The notes: a model not told the origin generated them from the letters alone. A stretch of 64,000 nt of DNA from Agromyces subbeticus DSM 16689 (GCF_000421565.1 NZ_ATXG01000013.1:1-64000), one strand, 5' to 3'. Numbered from the stretch's first letter, positions 18,305 through 27,105 are shown. A program made the numbers and translations.

Positions 18305-20425
18305 ATGGCCGACGAGTCCCCACGGCGCATCCGTCTCGACGCACTCGCCTACGGCGGCGACTACAACCCCGACCAGTGGGCCGAGCACATCTGGCTCGAC
18401 GACGCGCGCCTGATGCGCGAGGCCGGCGTGAACCTCGTGAGCCTTCCGGTCTTCTCGTGGCCGCAACTCGAACCCGAGCCCGGCGTCTACGACTGGGGCT
18501 GGCTCGACCGGGTCATCGAGGTGCTTTGGGGCGCCGGCATCCGCATCGACCTGGCCACCGCGACGGCGACGCCACCGTCGTGGCTCATCCGCAGCCACCC
18601 CGAGATGCTGCCGTGGAACGAAGACGGACAGCGACTGGAGTTCGGCTCGCGACAGGCCTACTGCCCGAGCTCGCCGGTGTGGCGGGAACACGTCGGGCGG
18701 ATGACGCGCGCGATCGCCGAGCGCTACGGCGAGCACCCCGCGCTCGCCCTCTGGCACGTCTCGAACGAGTACGGCGATCATGTGTCGCGGTGCTGGTGCC
18801 CTGAGTCATCCGCCCACTTCCGCCGCTGGCTCGAGGCGCGCTACGGCGACCTCGACGGCCTCAACGAGGCGTGGGGCGTGAACGTGTGGGGGCAGCGCTA
18901 CGTCGCGTGGGAGCACATCGAGGCACCGCGTCGTGCGACCGGCCCGGTGAATCCGACACAACTGCTCGACTTCGAGCGATTCTCCTCCGACGCGCTGCTC
19001 GAGCTCTTCCAGCTCGAGGTCGACGTGCTGCGCGAGGTCACGCCCGACATCGCCGTGACGACGAACTTCATGAGCCTGCTGCGCGACCTCGACTACTGGG
19101 ACTTCGCCGCAGCCGAAGACCTCGTCACCGACGACGCCTACCCCGACCCGGCCGATGCGAACGCGCACGTGCCGGCAGCCCTCAACTACGGGCTCATGCG
19201 CTCGCTGAAGGGCGGCCGGCCGTGGTTGCTGCTCGAACAGGCCGCGAGCGCCGTCAGCTGGCGCGACGTCAACGTGCCAAAGGCACCCGGTCAGATGCGC
19301 GTCGACAGCCTGCAGGCGATCGCCCATGGCTCCGACGGCGCGATGTTCTTCCAGTGGCGCCAGGCCAAGTACGGCCAGGAGAAGTTCCACTCGGCGATGC
19401 TCGGACACCGCGGCGAGGCGTCGCGCAGCTTCCAGGAGACGAAGGCGTTCGGCGCCGAACTCGCGAGGCTCGCGCCGGTGCGCGGCACGCGGGTGCGGGC
19501 ATCCGTCGCCCTCGTCGTCGACTGGGACTCGTGGTGGGGCTCCTCCGCGACCGAGTCGCTGCCCTCACAGCGCCTGGACTGGCTGACACAGGCCCGCGCG
19601 TGGAACGCCGCGTTCTTCGCGCTCGGCCAGCCGGTCGACACGGTGCGCGCCACCGGCCCCTTCGACGGCTACGACGTCGTCGTGGTGCCGAACCTCTACG
19701 TTTCGGATGCCGCGCAGGCGGGCGCGCTCGCCGACTTCGTCGCCCGAGGCGGCCAACTCGTCGTCGGGCCGTTCTCGGGCGTCGTCGATGCCACAGAGAA
19801 GGTGCACGACGGCGGCGCGCCCGGGCCGCTGCGCGAGCTGCTCGGCATCGAGGTCGACGAGCAGTGGCCCGTGCCGGACGGAGTGTCGGAGAGCGTCGAG
19901 TTCGTTCCCGCCGGCCTGGCGGGTCTCGGTACGCTCGCTGGCGCTCGCTACTCGACCGGCGTGTGGAGCGAGTGGCTCGAGGTGCACGAGGGCACCGAGG
20001 TGCTCGCCAGCTACGCGAGCGGCGAGCTCGCCGGGCGGGCCGCGATCACGCGGCGGCCCGCGGCATCCGCCGACTCCGCGGCATCCGCTGCCGGTGGCGC
20101 TTGGTACGTGAGCGCCGTGCTCGAACCCGCCGGTACCGTCGAGCTGTTCCGCGAGGTGCTCGCCGCGGCCGGCCTGCCGGCGCGCGACGCTCTCGACACC
20201 GATCTCGAGGCCGTGACCCGCTCGGACGAGACCACCGACTTCACCTTCGTGCTGAACCACGGGCGACGCGAGCTCGTCGTCGACGTTCCCACCGGCGCTG
20301 CCGAGCTGCTCACCGGCGAGACGACGACGGGCCGGCTCACCCTGCCGCGCTTCGGCGTCGCCGTGCTCGCCACCCCGCGTGCGGCGATCGCACCCTTCAT
20401 CACCCTGTCCGACACCACCGACTGA
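18305..20425 (+). CDS. GH42 beta-galactosidase
   Basis: A 706-residue intracellular glycosidase. The TIM barrel begins ALAYGGDYNPDQW. The acid/base Glu155 is in HVSNEYG and the nucleophile Glu311 in LLLEQAAS. Cysteines in YCPSSP and SRCWCPESS match the zinc site of GH42 trimers. A beta-galactosidase trimerisation domain follows (about 400-620), then a C-terminal beta domain. GH42 enzymes cleave terminal beta-D-galactosides or, in some members, alpha-L-arabinopyranosides. ATG 18305 follows GAGAGGAGC; longer in-frame extensions cross the GntR operator. The next gene starts 7 nt later, so this gene heads a GH42-gcvPA-gcvPB-kinase-SDR run, an unusual association. Confidence 0.92.
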   Translation: MADESPRRIRLDALAYGGDYNPDQWAEHIWLDDARLMREAGVNLVSLPVFSWPQLEPEPGVYDWGWLDRVIEVLWGAGIRIDLATATATPPSWLIRSHPEMLPWNEDGQRLEFGSRQAYCPSSPVWREHVGRMTRAIAERYGEHPALALWHVSNEYGDHVSRCWCPESSAHFRRWLEARYGDLDGLNEAWGVNVWGQRYVAWEHIEAPRRATGPVNPTQLLDFERFSSDALLELFQLEVDVLREVTPDIAVTTNFMSLLRDLDYWDFAAAEDLVTDDAYPDPADANAHVPAALNYGLMRSLKGGRPWLLLEQAASAVSWRDVNVPKAPGQMRVDSLQAIAHGSDGAMFFQWRQAKYGQEKFHSAMLGHRGEASRSFQETKAFGAELARLAPVRGTRVRASVALVVDWDSWWGSSATESLPSQRLDWLTQARAWNAAFFALGQPVDTVRATGPFDGYDVVVVPNLYVSDAAQAGALADFVARGGQLVVGPFSGVVDATEKVHDGGAPGPLRELLGIEVDEQWPVPDGVSESVEFVPAGLAGLGTLAGARYSTGVWSEWLEVHEGTEVLASYASGELAGRAAITRRPAASADSAASAAGGAWYVSAVLEPAGTVELFREVLAAAGLPARDALDTDLEAVTRSDETTDFTFVLNHGRRELVVDVPTGAAELLTGETTTGRLTLPRFGVAVLATPRAAIAPFITLSDTTD

Positions 20426-20432
20426 GGCAACA

Positions 20433-21878
20433 ATGACCGACCCCTTCGTACATCCGTACATTCCGAACACCGCGCCCGAGTCGAAGGCGGCGATGCTCGC
20501 GGCCGTCGGCGCGGCATCCGTCGACGAGTTCTACGCCGACGTGCCGGCCGAGCTGCGCCTCGACCGTGCGCTCGACCTGCCGGCGCCCTTCACGGCCGAG
20601 CAGGACCTCGTGCGCCACGTCGAGGGCCTGCTCGCGAAGAACGTCTCGACCCGGAATCGACTGAGCTTCCTCGGCGCCGGCACCTACCACCACTACGTGC
20701 CCGCCGTCGTCGACGAGGTGATCAACCGCAGCGAGTTCCTCACCGCCTACGCGGGCGAGCCCTATGAAGACCACGGCCGCTTCCAGGCCCTGTTCGAGTA
20801 CCAGTCGCTCATGGCCGAGCTGCTCGCGATGGACGTCGTGAACGTGCCGACCTACGACGGCTACCAGGCCACGGCGACGGCCCTCTCGATGGCCGGGCGG
20901 ATGTCGGGCCGCCGCCGGGTGCTCGTCGCGAGCGACGTCCTGCCCGCGAAACTCTCGAAGGTGCGCGACTTCGTGCGCGTGCACCTCGACCTCGAGTTCG
21001 TCGACACCGTCGACGGCGTGACGGATGTCGCGGGCCTCGCCGCGCGACTCGGTGACGACGTGGCCGCGGTCTGGGTCGAGACGCCGAGCCACACCGGCGC
21101 GGTCGAGGCGCGCCTGCGCGAGATCGCGGATGCCGCGCATGCCGCCGGTGCAGTGCTCGTGGTCGGCACCGACCCCATCGGCTACGGCGTGCTCACGCCG
21201 CCCGCCGAGCAGGGCGCCGACATCGTCTGCGGCGACATCCAATCGCTCGGGCTGCACCAGTGGTTCGGGGGCGCGCATGGCGGCTTCATCGCGGTGCACG
21301 ACGACCCGAAGTTCATCATGGAGATGCCGTCGCGCCTCTTCGGCCTCGCGACGACCGACGTGCCGGGGGAGTACGGCTTCGGCGATGTCGCGTACGACCG
21401 GACGTCGTTCGCGCAGCGAGAGGACGGCAAGGAGTGGGTCGGCACGGCCGCCGCCCTCTGGGGCATCGCCGCCGGCGTCTACCTCGCCCTCATGGGGCCC
21501 GAGGGCATGCGCGAGCTCGGCGAGGTGCTGCTCGCGCGCACCCGGTACGCGCAGCAGGCACTCGTCGCCGTTCCGGGCATCGCGCTCGGCGACGACGCGC
21601 TGCACCTGCGCGAGTTCACGATCGACCTCGCCGGCACCGGCCTGACGGCGACCGCCGTCATCGCCGCGCTGCGCGCACAGGGCCTCGAGCCCGGCGTGCG
21701 CGTCGGCGAGCACACCCTGCTCGTCTGCGTCACCGAGATGACCTCGCAGCTCGACATCGACCGGCTCGCCCGCGCGCTGCGCGAGCTCGTCAGCGGCACG
21801 GGCGCCGAGGCATCCGACCCCACCGACTCCGGCGCGACGACCGTGTCCGCCCCGATCCTCGAGGAACAGAGCGCATGA
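20433..21878 (+). CDS. Divergent glycine dehydrogenase subunit 1 (GcvPA-like)
   Basis: A 481-residue protein of the GcvP N-terminal fold, type-I PLP family. It keeps the family opening FVHPYIPNT and FLGAGTYHHYVPAVVDEV. The stretch usually reading TAYTPYQPEISQG is TAYAGEPYEDHGRF here, and the usual SMYDGATA is PTYDGYQATA. True GcvPA works with GcvPB, GcvH and GcvT to decarboxylate glycine. No gcvT or gcvH lies in the window and the changed segment borders the active site, so a different amino substrate is plausible. ATG 20433 has GAGG upstream. It follows GH42 by 7 nt and overlaps gcvPB by 4 nt. Confidence 0.8.
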   Translation: MTDPFVHPYIPNTAPESKAAMLAAVGAASVDEFYADVPAELRLDRALDLPAPFTAEQDLVRHVEGLLAKNVSTRNRLSFLGAGTYHHYVPAVVDEVINRSEFLTAYAGEPYEDHGRFQALFEYQSLMAELLAMDVVNVPTYDGYQATATALSMAGRMSGRRRVLVASDVLPAKLSKVRDFVRVHLDLEFVDTVDGVTDVAGLAARLGDDVAAVWVETPSHTGAVEARLREIADAAHAAGAVLVVGTDPIGYGVLTPPAEQGADIVCGDIQSLGLHQWFGGAHGGFIAVHDDPKFIMEMPSRLFGLATTDVPGEYGFGDVAYDRTSFAQREDGKEWVGTAAALWGIAAGVYLALMGPEGMRELGEVLLARTRYAQQALVAVPGIALGDDALHLREFTIDLAGTGLTATAVIAALRAQGLEPGVRVGEHTLLVCVTEMTSQLDIDRLARALRELVSGTGAEASDPTDSGATTVSAPILEEQSA

Positions 21879-23449
21879 GCCTCCCCGTCGCCCCCAAGCC
21901 CGCCCTCCGCCGCTTCCACCAGGCCAGCTGGGACGAACCGATCATCTTCGAGCTCTCGACCCCCGGCGAGCGCGGCGTGCTCGTCACGAGCATCGAGCCC
22001 GGCGTGCGCGAGGCCGTCGGCGACGTGGTCGCCGCGCTTCCGGCGGGGCTGCGTCGCGATACCCCGCCCGCGCTGCCCGAGATGGGCCAGATGCGCGTGC
22101 TGAAGCACTACCTGCGGCTCTCGCAGGAGAATCTCGGCGCCGACTTCAACGTCGACATCGGTCAGGGCACCTGCACCATGAAGTACGCGCCGAAGGTCAA
22201 TGAACAGCTCATCCGCACCCCCGGGCTGACGGCGATGCACCCGCTGCAGAACCCCGATGACGCGCAGGGCGTGCTCGAGATCGTCTGGAACACCGAGCGC
22301 ATGCTCGCCGAGATCTCGGGCATGGACGAGGTGTCGCTGCACACCCAGGGCGGCTCGGCGGCGATCTGGTCGAACGTCGCGATGATCCGCGCGTACCACG
22401 AGGCCAACGGCGAGGGGGAGCAGCGGCGCGAGGTCATCACGACGATCTTCAGCCACCCGTCGAACGCGGCTGCCGCGAAGGCGGCCGGGTACGACGTCGT
22501 GACGGTGCACCCCGATGCCGACGGCTATCCCCACCTCGAGGCGCTCAAGCGCGCCCTGTCACCCCGCACCGCGGCGATCATGGTCACGAACCCCGAGGAC
22601 ACCGGCATCTACAACCCGGCCATCAAGCAGTGGGTCGATGCCGCGCACGCGGTCGGGGCACTCGCCTCCTACGACCAGGCGAACGCGAACGGCATCCTCG
22701 GCATCACGCGGGCGCGCGACGCCGGCTTCGACGTCTGCCACTTCAACCTGCACAAGACGTTCGGCACGCCGCACGGGTCCGGAGGCCCGGGAGCCGGCGC
22801 CAATGGCGTGAGCGCTGCGCTCGCCCCGTTCCTGCCGGGTCCGAGGGTCGCCCGCGAGGGCGACCGGTTCGTCGTCCGCGAGGCGGGCGAGCGGTCGATC
22901 GGCGCCGTGGCACCGTTCTTCGGCGTCATTCCGAACATCGTGCGGGCCTACTCGTGGATGATGGCGCTCGGGGCTGAAGGGCTGCGCACGGTCGCCGAGA
23001 TCGCGGTGCTCAACAACAACTACCTGCTGCAGCGCGTGCTCGAGATCCCCGGCGCCTCCGCACCGTACGCGACCGGCCGGCGCCGCATCGAGCAGGTGCG
23101 GTACTCGTGGCAGCAACTGTTCGAGCAGACCGGCGTCACGTCGGAGGAGATCGGCGTGCGGGCAGCCGACTTCGGCATGCACTACTGGACCAGCCATCAC
23201 CCCTACGTCGTGCCGCAGCCGTTCACGCTCGAGCCCACCGAGTCGTATTCGATGGCGGAACTCGACGAATACGTCGCCGTGCTCGCCGAGGTCGCCCGCG
23301 AGGCGCGAGAGCAGCCCGAGATCGTGCGCACGGCCCCGCACAACCAGACGGTGCACCACACGCACCACGATGACCTCGACGAACCCGAGCGCTGGGCGAT
23401 CACCTGGCGCGCGTACCAGCGCAAGTACTTCGCCGAGGCGGCCGCCTGA
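21875..23449 (+). CDS. Glycine dehydrogenase subunit 2-like (GcvPB-like)
   Basis: A 524-residue PLP enzyme matching the C-terminal half of glycine decarboxylase. The PLP lysine is K294 in HFNLHKTFGTPHGSGGPG, the canonical P-protein signature. MKYAPKVNE, MHPLQNPDDAQGVLEI and YDQANANGILG are also typical. The C-terminus is His-rich (HNQTVHHTHH). The split PA/PB arrangement is common in Gram-positives and archaea, but normally with gcvT and gcvH. Here the partners are a beta-galactosidase, a NAD-kinase-like protein and an SDR. The ATG overlaps the gcvPA stop. Catalysis looks intact; the physiological substrate is uncertain. Confidence 0.85.
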   Translation: MSLPVAPKPALRRFHQASWDEPIIFELSTPGERGVLVTSIEPGVREAVGDVVAALPAGLRRDTPPALPEMGQMRVLKHYLRLSQENLGADFNVDIGQGTCTMKYAPKVNEQLIRTPGLTAMHPLQNPDDAQGVLEIVWNTERMLAEISGMDEVSLHTQGGSAAIWSNVAMIRAYHEANGEGEQRREVITTIFSHPSNAAAAKAAGYDVVTVHPDADGYPHLEALKRALSPRTAAIMVTNPEDTGIYNPAIKQWVDAAHAVGALASYDQANANGILGITRARDAGFDVCHFNLHKTFGTPHGSGGPGAGANGVSAALAPFLPGPRVAREGDRFVVREAGERSIGAVAPFFGVIPNIVRAYSWMMALGAEGLRTVAEIAVLNNNYLLQRVLEIPGASAPYATGRRRIEQVRYSWQQLFEQTGVTSEEIGVRAADFGMHYWTSHHPYVVPQPFTLEPTESYSMAELDEYVAVLAEVAREAREQPEIVRTAPHNQTVHHTHHDDLDEPERWAITWRAYQRKYFAEAAA

Positions 23450-23451
23450 CC

Positions 23452-24594
23452 ATGCTCGCCCTGCTCGTCAATCCCGTCGCCGGCATCGGTGGACCGGCCG
23501 GCCTCGCGGGAAGCGACGGTGCTGCGGTGCAGCAGCGTGCGAACGAACGCGGTGCGTCGTCACGTGCGACCGAACGTGCGCTCGCCGCGCTCGCCGAGGT
23601 CGCCGCGGCGCATCCCGGTGCGCGAGTGCTGACGGTGGTGGGCACGATGGGAGCGGATGTCGCGCGCGCGGCCGGACTCGAGCCGGTCGTGATCGCCCGG
23701 CACGGCGAGCCGAGCGACGCCGCAGACACCACGGCGGCCGCCCGTGCGCTCGCCGACGGCGGGGCATCGCTGCTCCTCTTCGTCGGCGGCGACGGCACGG
23801 CGCGGGATGTCGCGGCGGGGCTCGGTGCCGGCGGGCGCACCGCCGTGCTGGGCGTGCCGGCCGGCGTGAAGATGTACTCGCCGGTGTTCGCGGTGAGTCC
23901 CCGCGCTGCGGGCGGGGTCGCCGCCGCGTGGCTCACCGACGGCGGGCTCCCGGTTCGCGAGCAGGAGGTGCTCGACATCGACGAGGAGGCCTTGCGACAC
24001 GCTCGTGTCGAGCCGCGCCTCTTCGGCACGCTGCCGGTTCCGTTTCGGCCGGGGCGAACCCAGGCGCGAAAGGCGGCAACACCCGCCGACGAGCAGGCGG
24101 CCGTGCGTGCCGCGGCGCGAGGCGCGGCATCCGCTCTTCGCCCTGGAGTGCGCTATCTGCTCGGCCCCGGCGGCACGATGACCGAGCTCGCCCGCCTGCT
24201 CGGCGTGCCGAAGACGCCGCTCGGCGTCGACGTCGTGCTCGACGGGCGGCGAGTGCTCGCCGGAGCCTCGGAGCACGAGTTGCTCGACGAGATCGCCCGC
24301 GGGCCCGCGGCCGCCGTGATCACCGTCATCGGCGGGCAGGGCTTTCTGCTCGGCCGCGGAAACCAGCAGCTCTCGGCGCGCGTGCTGCGCGCCCTCGGTG
24401 CCGACGCGCTGATCGTCGTTGCACCCGAGCAGAAACTCATCGACCTCGGCGGGCGCCCCCTGCTCGTCGACACCGGCGACCCCGAGGTGGACGCCGGCCT
24501 CGCCGGCTTCATCCGGGTCATCACCGGAACATCCACCACGAGCATCTACCCTGTCGATGCACCGGAACACGAAGGAGAAGGCCATGCGCCTTGA
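23452..24594 (+). CDS. ATP-NAD kinase-like (AcoX/COG3199-type) protein
   Basis: A 380-residue protein. The N-terminus LALLVNPVAGIGGPAGLAGSDG and the FVGGDGTARDV motif (GGDGT, about residues 107-111) mark the NAD kinase/diacylglycerol kinase superfamily. The longer architecture with VITVIGGQGFLLGRGNQQLS fits the COG3199/AcoX group rather than housekeeping NadK. AcoX proteins sit in acetoin operons with undefined function; others are predicted NAD kinases. It follows gcvPB by 2 nt and overlaps the SDR gene by 11 nt, so production of NADP for the SDR, or phosphorylation of another small molecule in this pathway, is possible. Confidence 0.75.
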   Translation: MLALLVNPVAGIGGPAGLAGSDGAAVQQRANERGASSRATERALAALAEVAAAHPGARVLTVVGTMGADVARAAGLEPVVIARHGEPSDAADTTAAARALADGGASLLLFVGGDGTARDVAAGLGAGGRTAVLGVPAGVKMYSPVFAVSPRAAGGVAAAWLTDGGLPVREQEVLDIDEEALRHARVEPRLFGTLPVPFRPGRTQARKAATPADEQAAVRAAARGAASALRPGVRYLLGPGGTMTELARLLGVPKTPLGVDVVLDGRRVLAGASEHELLDEIARGPAAAVITVIGGQGFLLGRGNQQLSARVLRALGADALIVVAPEQKLIDLGGRPLLVDTGDPEVDAGLAGFIRVITGTSTTSIYPVDAPEHEGEGHAP

Positions 24595-25342
24595 GCACAA
24601 GCAGGCGATCGTCACCGGCGGAGCCGGCGGCATCGGCCGCGCCACCTCGATCGCCCTCGCCGCAGAAGGCGCCGCGGTCGCGGTCGTCGACATCGACGCC
24701 GAGGCGGCAGAGGCGGTCGCCGCCGAGATCCGCGAGGCCGGTGGTACGGCCATCGCCATCGCAGCGGATGTCTCGAGCGAGCCCGACATCGAACGCATCA
24801 TCGCCGGCACCGTGGCCGAGTTCGGGGGCGTGAACATCGTCTTCAACAACGCCGGCATCATTCGCCGCACGACGGCGGTCGAGACCACGGTCGAGGAATG
24901 GGACCGGGTGTTCGGCGTGAACGTGCGCTCGATCTTCCTCATGTGCAAGCACGTCGTGCCGATCATGGCGGCATCGGGCGGCGGGTCGATCGTCAACACC
25001 GGCTCGGGCTGGGGCCTCAAGGGCGGCGGCCAGGCGATCTCGTACTGCGCCTCGAAGGGCGCTGTCGTGAACATGACGCGGGCTCTCGCGATCGACCACG
25101 GCCCGCAGGGAATCCGGGTGAACTCGGTGAACCCGGGCGACGTGAACACGGGGATGCTCCGCGACGAGGCGCGCCAGCTCTCGCAAGACGCCGACGCATT
25201 CCTCGCCGAGGCCGCCGACCGCCCGTTGCAGCGCATGGGCGAGCCGCGCGAGATCGCGGCGGCGGTCGTGTGGCTCGCGAGCGACGAGTCGAGCTACGTC
25301 ACGGGCTCTGCGCTCGTCGTCGACGGCGGCGGCATCGCCTGA
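24584..25342 (+). CDS. Short-chain dehydrogenase/reductase
   Basis: A 252-residue classical SDR: cofactor motif TGGAGGIG (residues 11-18), NNAG, the NTGSGWG serine region and catalytic Y154/K158 in YCASK. An acidic residue after beta-2 (VVDID) suggests NAD(H) preference. The C-terminus VTGSALVVDGG is typical of oxidoreductases acting on sugars, polyols or 3-oxoacyl compounds. GAAGGAGAAG precedes ATG 24584, which lies inside the end of the kinase-like gene. It is the last gene of the GH42 operon before a hairpin. Confidence 0.9.
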   Translation: MRLEHKQAIVTGGAGGIGRATSIALAAEGAAVAVVDIDAEAAEAVAAEIREAGGTAIAIAADVSSEPDIERIIAGTVAEFGGVNIVFNNAGIIRRTTAVETTVEEWDRVFGVNVRSIFLMCKHVVPIMAASGGGSIVNTGSGWGLKGGGQAISYCASKGAVVNMTRALAIDHGPQGIRVNSVNPGDVNTGMLRDEARQLSQDADAFLAEAADRPLQRMGEPREIAAAVVWLASDESSYVTGSALVVDGGGIA

Positions 25343-25354
25343 GCCGAATGGAGG

Positions 25355-25385
25355 GGCGGCACTCCGGGCCCGTACGGATGCCGCC
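25355..25385 (+). terminator. Probable terminator after the SDR gene
   Basis: GGCGGCA-TCCG pairs with CGGATGCCGCC with one bulged base and an 8-nt loop. It closes the GH42-SDR operon before the LGFP-repeat gene. Confidence 0.5.
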
Positions 25386-25483
25386 TCAACGCATCGTGAT
25401 CAGAGTGGGCCTCGCCGCAGAACGTCAACCGGCGCTCCGCGGAGCGGCGCCCGACAGGGCGCACGAGTGTCAGGAGCATGACG

Positions 25484-26524
25484 ATGTCCGATATCCGACA
25501 ATTGCGGCGGTTCACGATCAGTGAGTCCGCGAAGACCATCGCGGTGAAGGCCGAGCTGTACTCCCCGCCCGGACTGATCGCGGCGAAGCACGCCGCCACA
25601 GCGTGGCTCGGCGCTCCGCAGAACGAGCCGACCCGCACGCCGAACGGTCGCGGGTGGTACCGCCACTTCGAGCACGGTTCGATCTACTACACGCCCGAGC
25701 TCGGCGCGTTCGAAGTGCACGGAGCGATCCGTGACAAGTGGGCGAGCTTCGGTTGGGAGCAGGGATTCCTCGGGTTCCCGACCACCGACGAGACCACGAC
25801 CCCCGACGGTGTCGGTCGGTTCACGCACTTCGAGGGAGGCTCCGTCTATTGGACGCCGTCCACTGGTGCCTGGGAGGTGCACGGAGACATCCGCGGTCGA
25901 TGGGCAGCGCTCGGCTGGGAACGTTCGTTTCTCGGTTACCCCGTTTCCGACGAGCACGACGGACCCGACGGAACGCGCGTCAGTGATTTCCAGTCGGGCC
26001 AGATCGCGTGGTCGTCCGCCATCGGCGCCGCCGTTTCGGCGACCTCCTTCGTGCGGGGCCAAGCCGGTCCGGGCGGAGTGACGATCCAGGGTCTCGGCGG
26101 AGCCGCCGGGCCGGGCGCTCCGGAGGTGCGCCGCCGCGTGGTGATCAGCGCTCACATGGAGCTCACCGACGACGAGACGTTCGGCAGCAACGAGCACGGT
26201 TCCGGCGACAAGTCCGGTGAGGTGGTCGTGACGAACGGTTCACCCCAGGAGATCATCAACATGGTGACCACCGCGGGCGGCGAGATGCGCGTCGAACTGC
26301 CGATCAGCGTGCAGGTGCGCGACACCGGCGACACGAAGGCGACCGGTACCGCGAAGCTCTACGAGGGAACGAGCGAGCAGACTGACGATCTCGACGGAAC
26401 TCTCGACGTCGACTTCCTGATTCCCCGCGATGGCTTCGTCTCGAAGGAGTACACGATTCGCAACACCGACGAGGGCGGCGACTTCGCCGTCATCAAGCTG
26501 ACGGCGAGCAACTTCCCGTCGTGA
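25484..26524 (+). CDS. LGFP-repeat protein with C-terminal beta-rich domain
   Basis: A 346-residue protein. Residues 30-180 hold three LGFP-type repeats (AWLGAPQNEPT, GFLGFPTTDE, SFLGYPVSDE), each with a G-Y/F-HFEHGSIYYTP-like strand and a WASLGWE-like helix. LGFP repeats are normally found in secreted actinobacterial proteins that bind the cell wall. Here no signal peptide or membrane segment is visible, and residues 215-346 form an unrecognised acidic, beta-rich domain. The second of two nearby ATGs is preferred because AGGAG is correctly spaced only for 25484. It stands alone between terminators. Function unknown; non-classical export or an intracellular role are both possible. Confidence 0.75.
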   Translation: MSDIRQLRRFTISESAKTIAVKAELYSPPGLIAAKHAATAWLGAPQNEPTRTPNGRGWYRHFEHGSIYYTPELGAFEVHGAIRDKWASFGWEQGFLGFPTTDETTTPDGVGRFTHFEGGSVYWTPSTGAWEVHGDIRGRWAALGWERSFLGYPVSDEHDGPDGTRVSDFQSGQIAWSSAIGAAVSATSFVRGQAGPGGVTIQGLGGAAGPGAPEVRRRVVISAHMELTDDETFGSNEHGSGDKSGEVVVTNGSPQEIINMVTTAGGEMRVELPISVQVRDTGDTKATGTAKLYEGTSEQTDDLDGTLDVDFLIPRDGFVSKEYTIRNTDEGGDFAVIKLTASNFPS

Positions 26525-26562
26525 TCGGTCGGAGCCGGTCGTTCGCCCCGAATGCGAACACT

Positions 26563-26594
26563 GATGCCGCGTGGTCGGTCGACCACGCGGCATC
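26563..26594. terminator. Bidirectional terminator
   Basis: A perfect 14-bp stem (26563-26576 with 26581-26594) with GGTC loop lies between the convergent LGFP-repeat and RidA genes. Confidence 0.75.
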
Positions 26595-26609
26595 CGTCGT
26601 TCGACCGGT

Positions 26610-27002
26610 CTACCCGTAGGTGCGCGTCGGGATCGCCGCGACCACGTCGATCTCGACGAGGATGTTCGCGAGGCGCGAGCCGACCGTGGTGCGCACGGGG
26701 TAGGGCTCGGTGAAGAACTCGGCGTAGGCCACGTTGTACTCCGCGAAGTCGGCGAGGTCTTCGAGATGGGCCGTGACCTTCACGACATCGTCGAAGGTGA
26801 GGGCGTACTCGGCGAGCACCGCGCCGATGTTGCGCAGCACCTGGCGGGTCTGCTCCGCGACGCCGCCGGGCACGACCTCACCGGTCGCCGGGTCCTGCGG
26901 GCCGAAGCCCGCCGTGTAGAGAAAGCCGTTGGCGACGACGCCGTGGCTGTACGGGCCCGCGGGCTTCGGGGCGTTCGGCAGGGTGACGGCGATCTTGGGC
27001 AT
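26610..27002 (-). CDS. RidA-family enamine/imine deaminase
   Basis: A 130-residue protein of the YjgF/YER057c/UK114 fold, starting PKIAVTLPNAPKPAGPYSHGVVANGFLYTAG. The arginine of YPVRTTVG aligns with the residue needed for imine hydrolysis in RidA, and VEIDVVA matches the C-terminal strand. RidA speeds hydrolysis of reactive 2-imino or 2-enamino acids released by PLP dehydratases to 2-keto acids plus ammonia. The DSD-family deaminase encoded upstream on the same strand would make such an intermediate. AGGAGGAACC precedes ATG 27002; a longer start at 27074 is unlikely. A hairpin 80 nt upstream separates it from the IclR gene. Confidence 0.88.
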   Translation of the reverse strand: MPKIAVTLPNAPKPAGPYSHGVVANGFLYTAGFGPQDPATGEVVPGGVAEQTRQVLRNIGAVLAEYALTFDDVVKVTAHLEDLADFAEYNVAYAEFFTEPYPVRTTVGSRLANILVEIDVVAAIPTRTYG

Positions 27003-27081
27003 GGTTCCTCCTGGGTGGTGAGCGGTCGGTCTCGTGGCTGGTTCGTGCGGTCGTTCGATGGTCGATCGGGTCACGGTCGGT

Positions 27082-27105
27082 GAGCGGATGCCGCGGCATC
27101 CGCTC
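27082..27105. terminator. Palindromic hairpin between the IclR and RidA genes
   Basis: A 24-nt perfect palindrome (half-site GAGCGGATGCCG) folds to a 10-bp stem with CGCG loop just after the IclR stop. It could attenuate read-through into RidA. The GGATGCCGCGGCATCC core is a very frequent word in this genome, so function is uncertain. Confidence 0.4.

Noticed and set aside
27082-27105. GGATGCCGCGGCATCC palindrome as a specific regulatory site
   Set aside because: Versions of this word occur many times in the window, including inside coding sequence (for example near 45775), so it is a genome signature; kept only as a low-confidence hairpin.
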